From: Bradymonas sp963697525
GTDB lineage: Bacteria > Myxococcota_A > Bradymonadia > Bradymonadales > Bradymonadaceae
Direction of reading: 5' to 3'
Assembly (NCBI GenBank): GCA_963697525.1
Contig: OY969087.1
Location: forward strand, 6,758,001-6,822,000
Length of the DNA stretch: 64,000 nt
Part shown: positions 63,866 through 64,000 of the stretch, piece by piece
Numbering within the stretch: position 1 is the stretch's first letter
Layout of the letters: each line of letters begins with the position of its first letter
The notes under the pieces: generated by a model
Seen by the model: the letters and a program-made list of their open reading frames with translations, nothing else
What the model was told of the DNA's origin: nothing
Database searches by the model: none
Position numbers and translations under genes: made by a program

Positions 63866-64000
63866 CCCTCGTCATGGTGTCTGACACCATGTTCGGCGGC
63901 GCCTTTTTTCGGTGCGCGGGCATCTTGCCCTCGCCAATTTGACCGCCCTCGTCATGGTGTCTGACACCATGTTCGGCGGCGCCTTTTTTCGGTGCGCGGG
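63866..64000. repeat. 80-bp tandem repeat with palindromes (copies 2 and 3)
   Basis: Two copies, 80 bp apart, of a unit with the palindrome CATGGTGTCTGACACCATG (63873-63891 and 63953-63971) followed by TTCGGCGGCGCCTTTTTTC. The GGCGCC-TTTTTT end could serve as a weak terminator for the surface-protein gene. The second copy runs to the window edge. Confidence 0.9.

Overview
This is a chromosomal window of a high-GC Gram-negative bacterium, most likely a deltaproteobacterial or myxobacterial-type organism; Bradymonadales is my best guess. The evidence is the many lipoproteins whose lipobox is followed by Asp/Ala/Gly/Ser-rich linkers, Cys-rich and FG-GAP/PD40 surface lipoproteins, a GCGC plus transmembrane plus Arg-rich C-terminal tail of the MYXO-CTERM type at 63849, paralogous outer-membrane beta-barrels, and very strong G/C third-position codon use. 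I see no rRNA, tRNA, CRISPR array, prophage or complete insertion sequence.

Layout. 1-6500: envelope genes (lipoproteins, a DUF1207-like protein, two paralogous beta-barrels), a small helical protein and a cold-shock protein. 6660-8738: PD40-propeller lipoprotein with one CxxCH. 8739-10153: non-coding, with repeat-element copy 1 and an 82-bp minisatellite. 10154-19756: ABC exporter, L-domain-like secreted protein, a kinase-like protein lacking its phospho-acceptor His, a LURP-one-like protein, a hot-dog thioesterase-like protein, a frameshifted GH31 glycosidase lipoprotein and an AgmX/TonB-C-like lipoprotein. 19757-21227: repeat-element copy 2 with tandem arrays on both sides. 21228-26579: Kazal lipoprotein, HAD/EcsC-like pair, saccharopine-dehydrogenase-like oxidoreductase and a cation exchanger. 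26580-26913: MITE-like inverted repeat. 26914-34034: a complete N-type ATPase operon, atpD-C-Q-B-E-F-A-G, lacking atpR and interrupted between atpE and atpF by about 790 bp of tandem repeats. 34123-39984: a second cold-shock gene and a YbhGFSR-type export operon. 39985-55042: FG-GAP, Cys-rich and PPC-like lipoproteins, an M74-like endopeptidase, repeat-element copy 3, two GMC oxidoreductases (one paired with a gluconate-dehydrogenase subunit-3-like Tat protein), a GH20/GH67-like lipoprotein and a GDPD lipoprotein. 55130-64000: DUF2892 protein, DUF779/aldehyde-dehydrogenase pair, two gene remnants, an NRAMP-USP fusion behind TTAG/CTAA operator-like sites, and a MYXO-CTERM surface protein.

Functionally the window mixes energy coupling (N-ATPase), metal import, envelope export and a large set of secreted or surface proteins for polymer degradation and contact with other cells. 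The most unusual structure is a dispersed composite repeat: a core of about 380 bp containing conserved hairpins, found three times, with hairpin-bearing tandem arrays beside it. Stem changes in the array units are compensated. I do not recognise this element.
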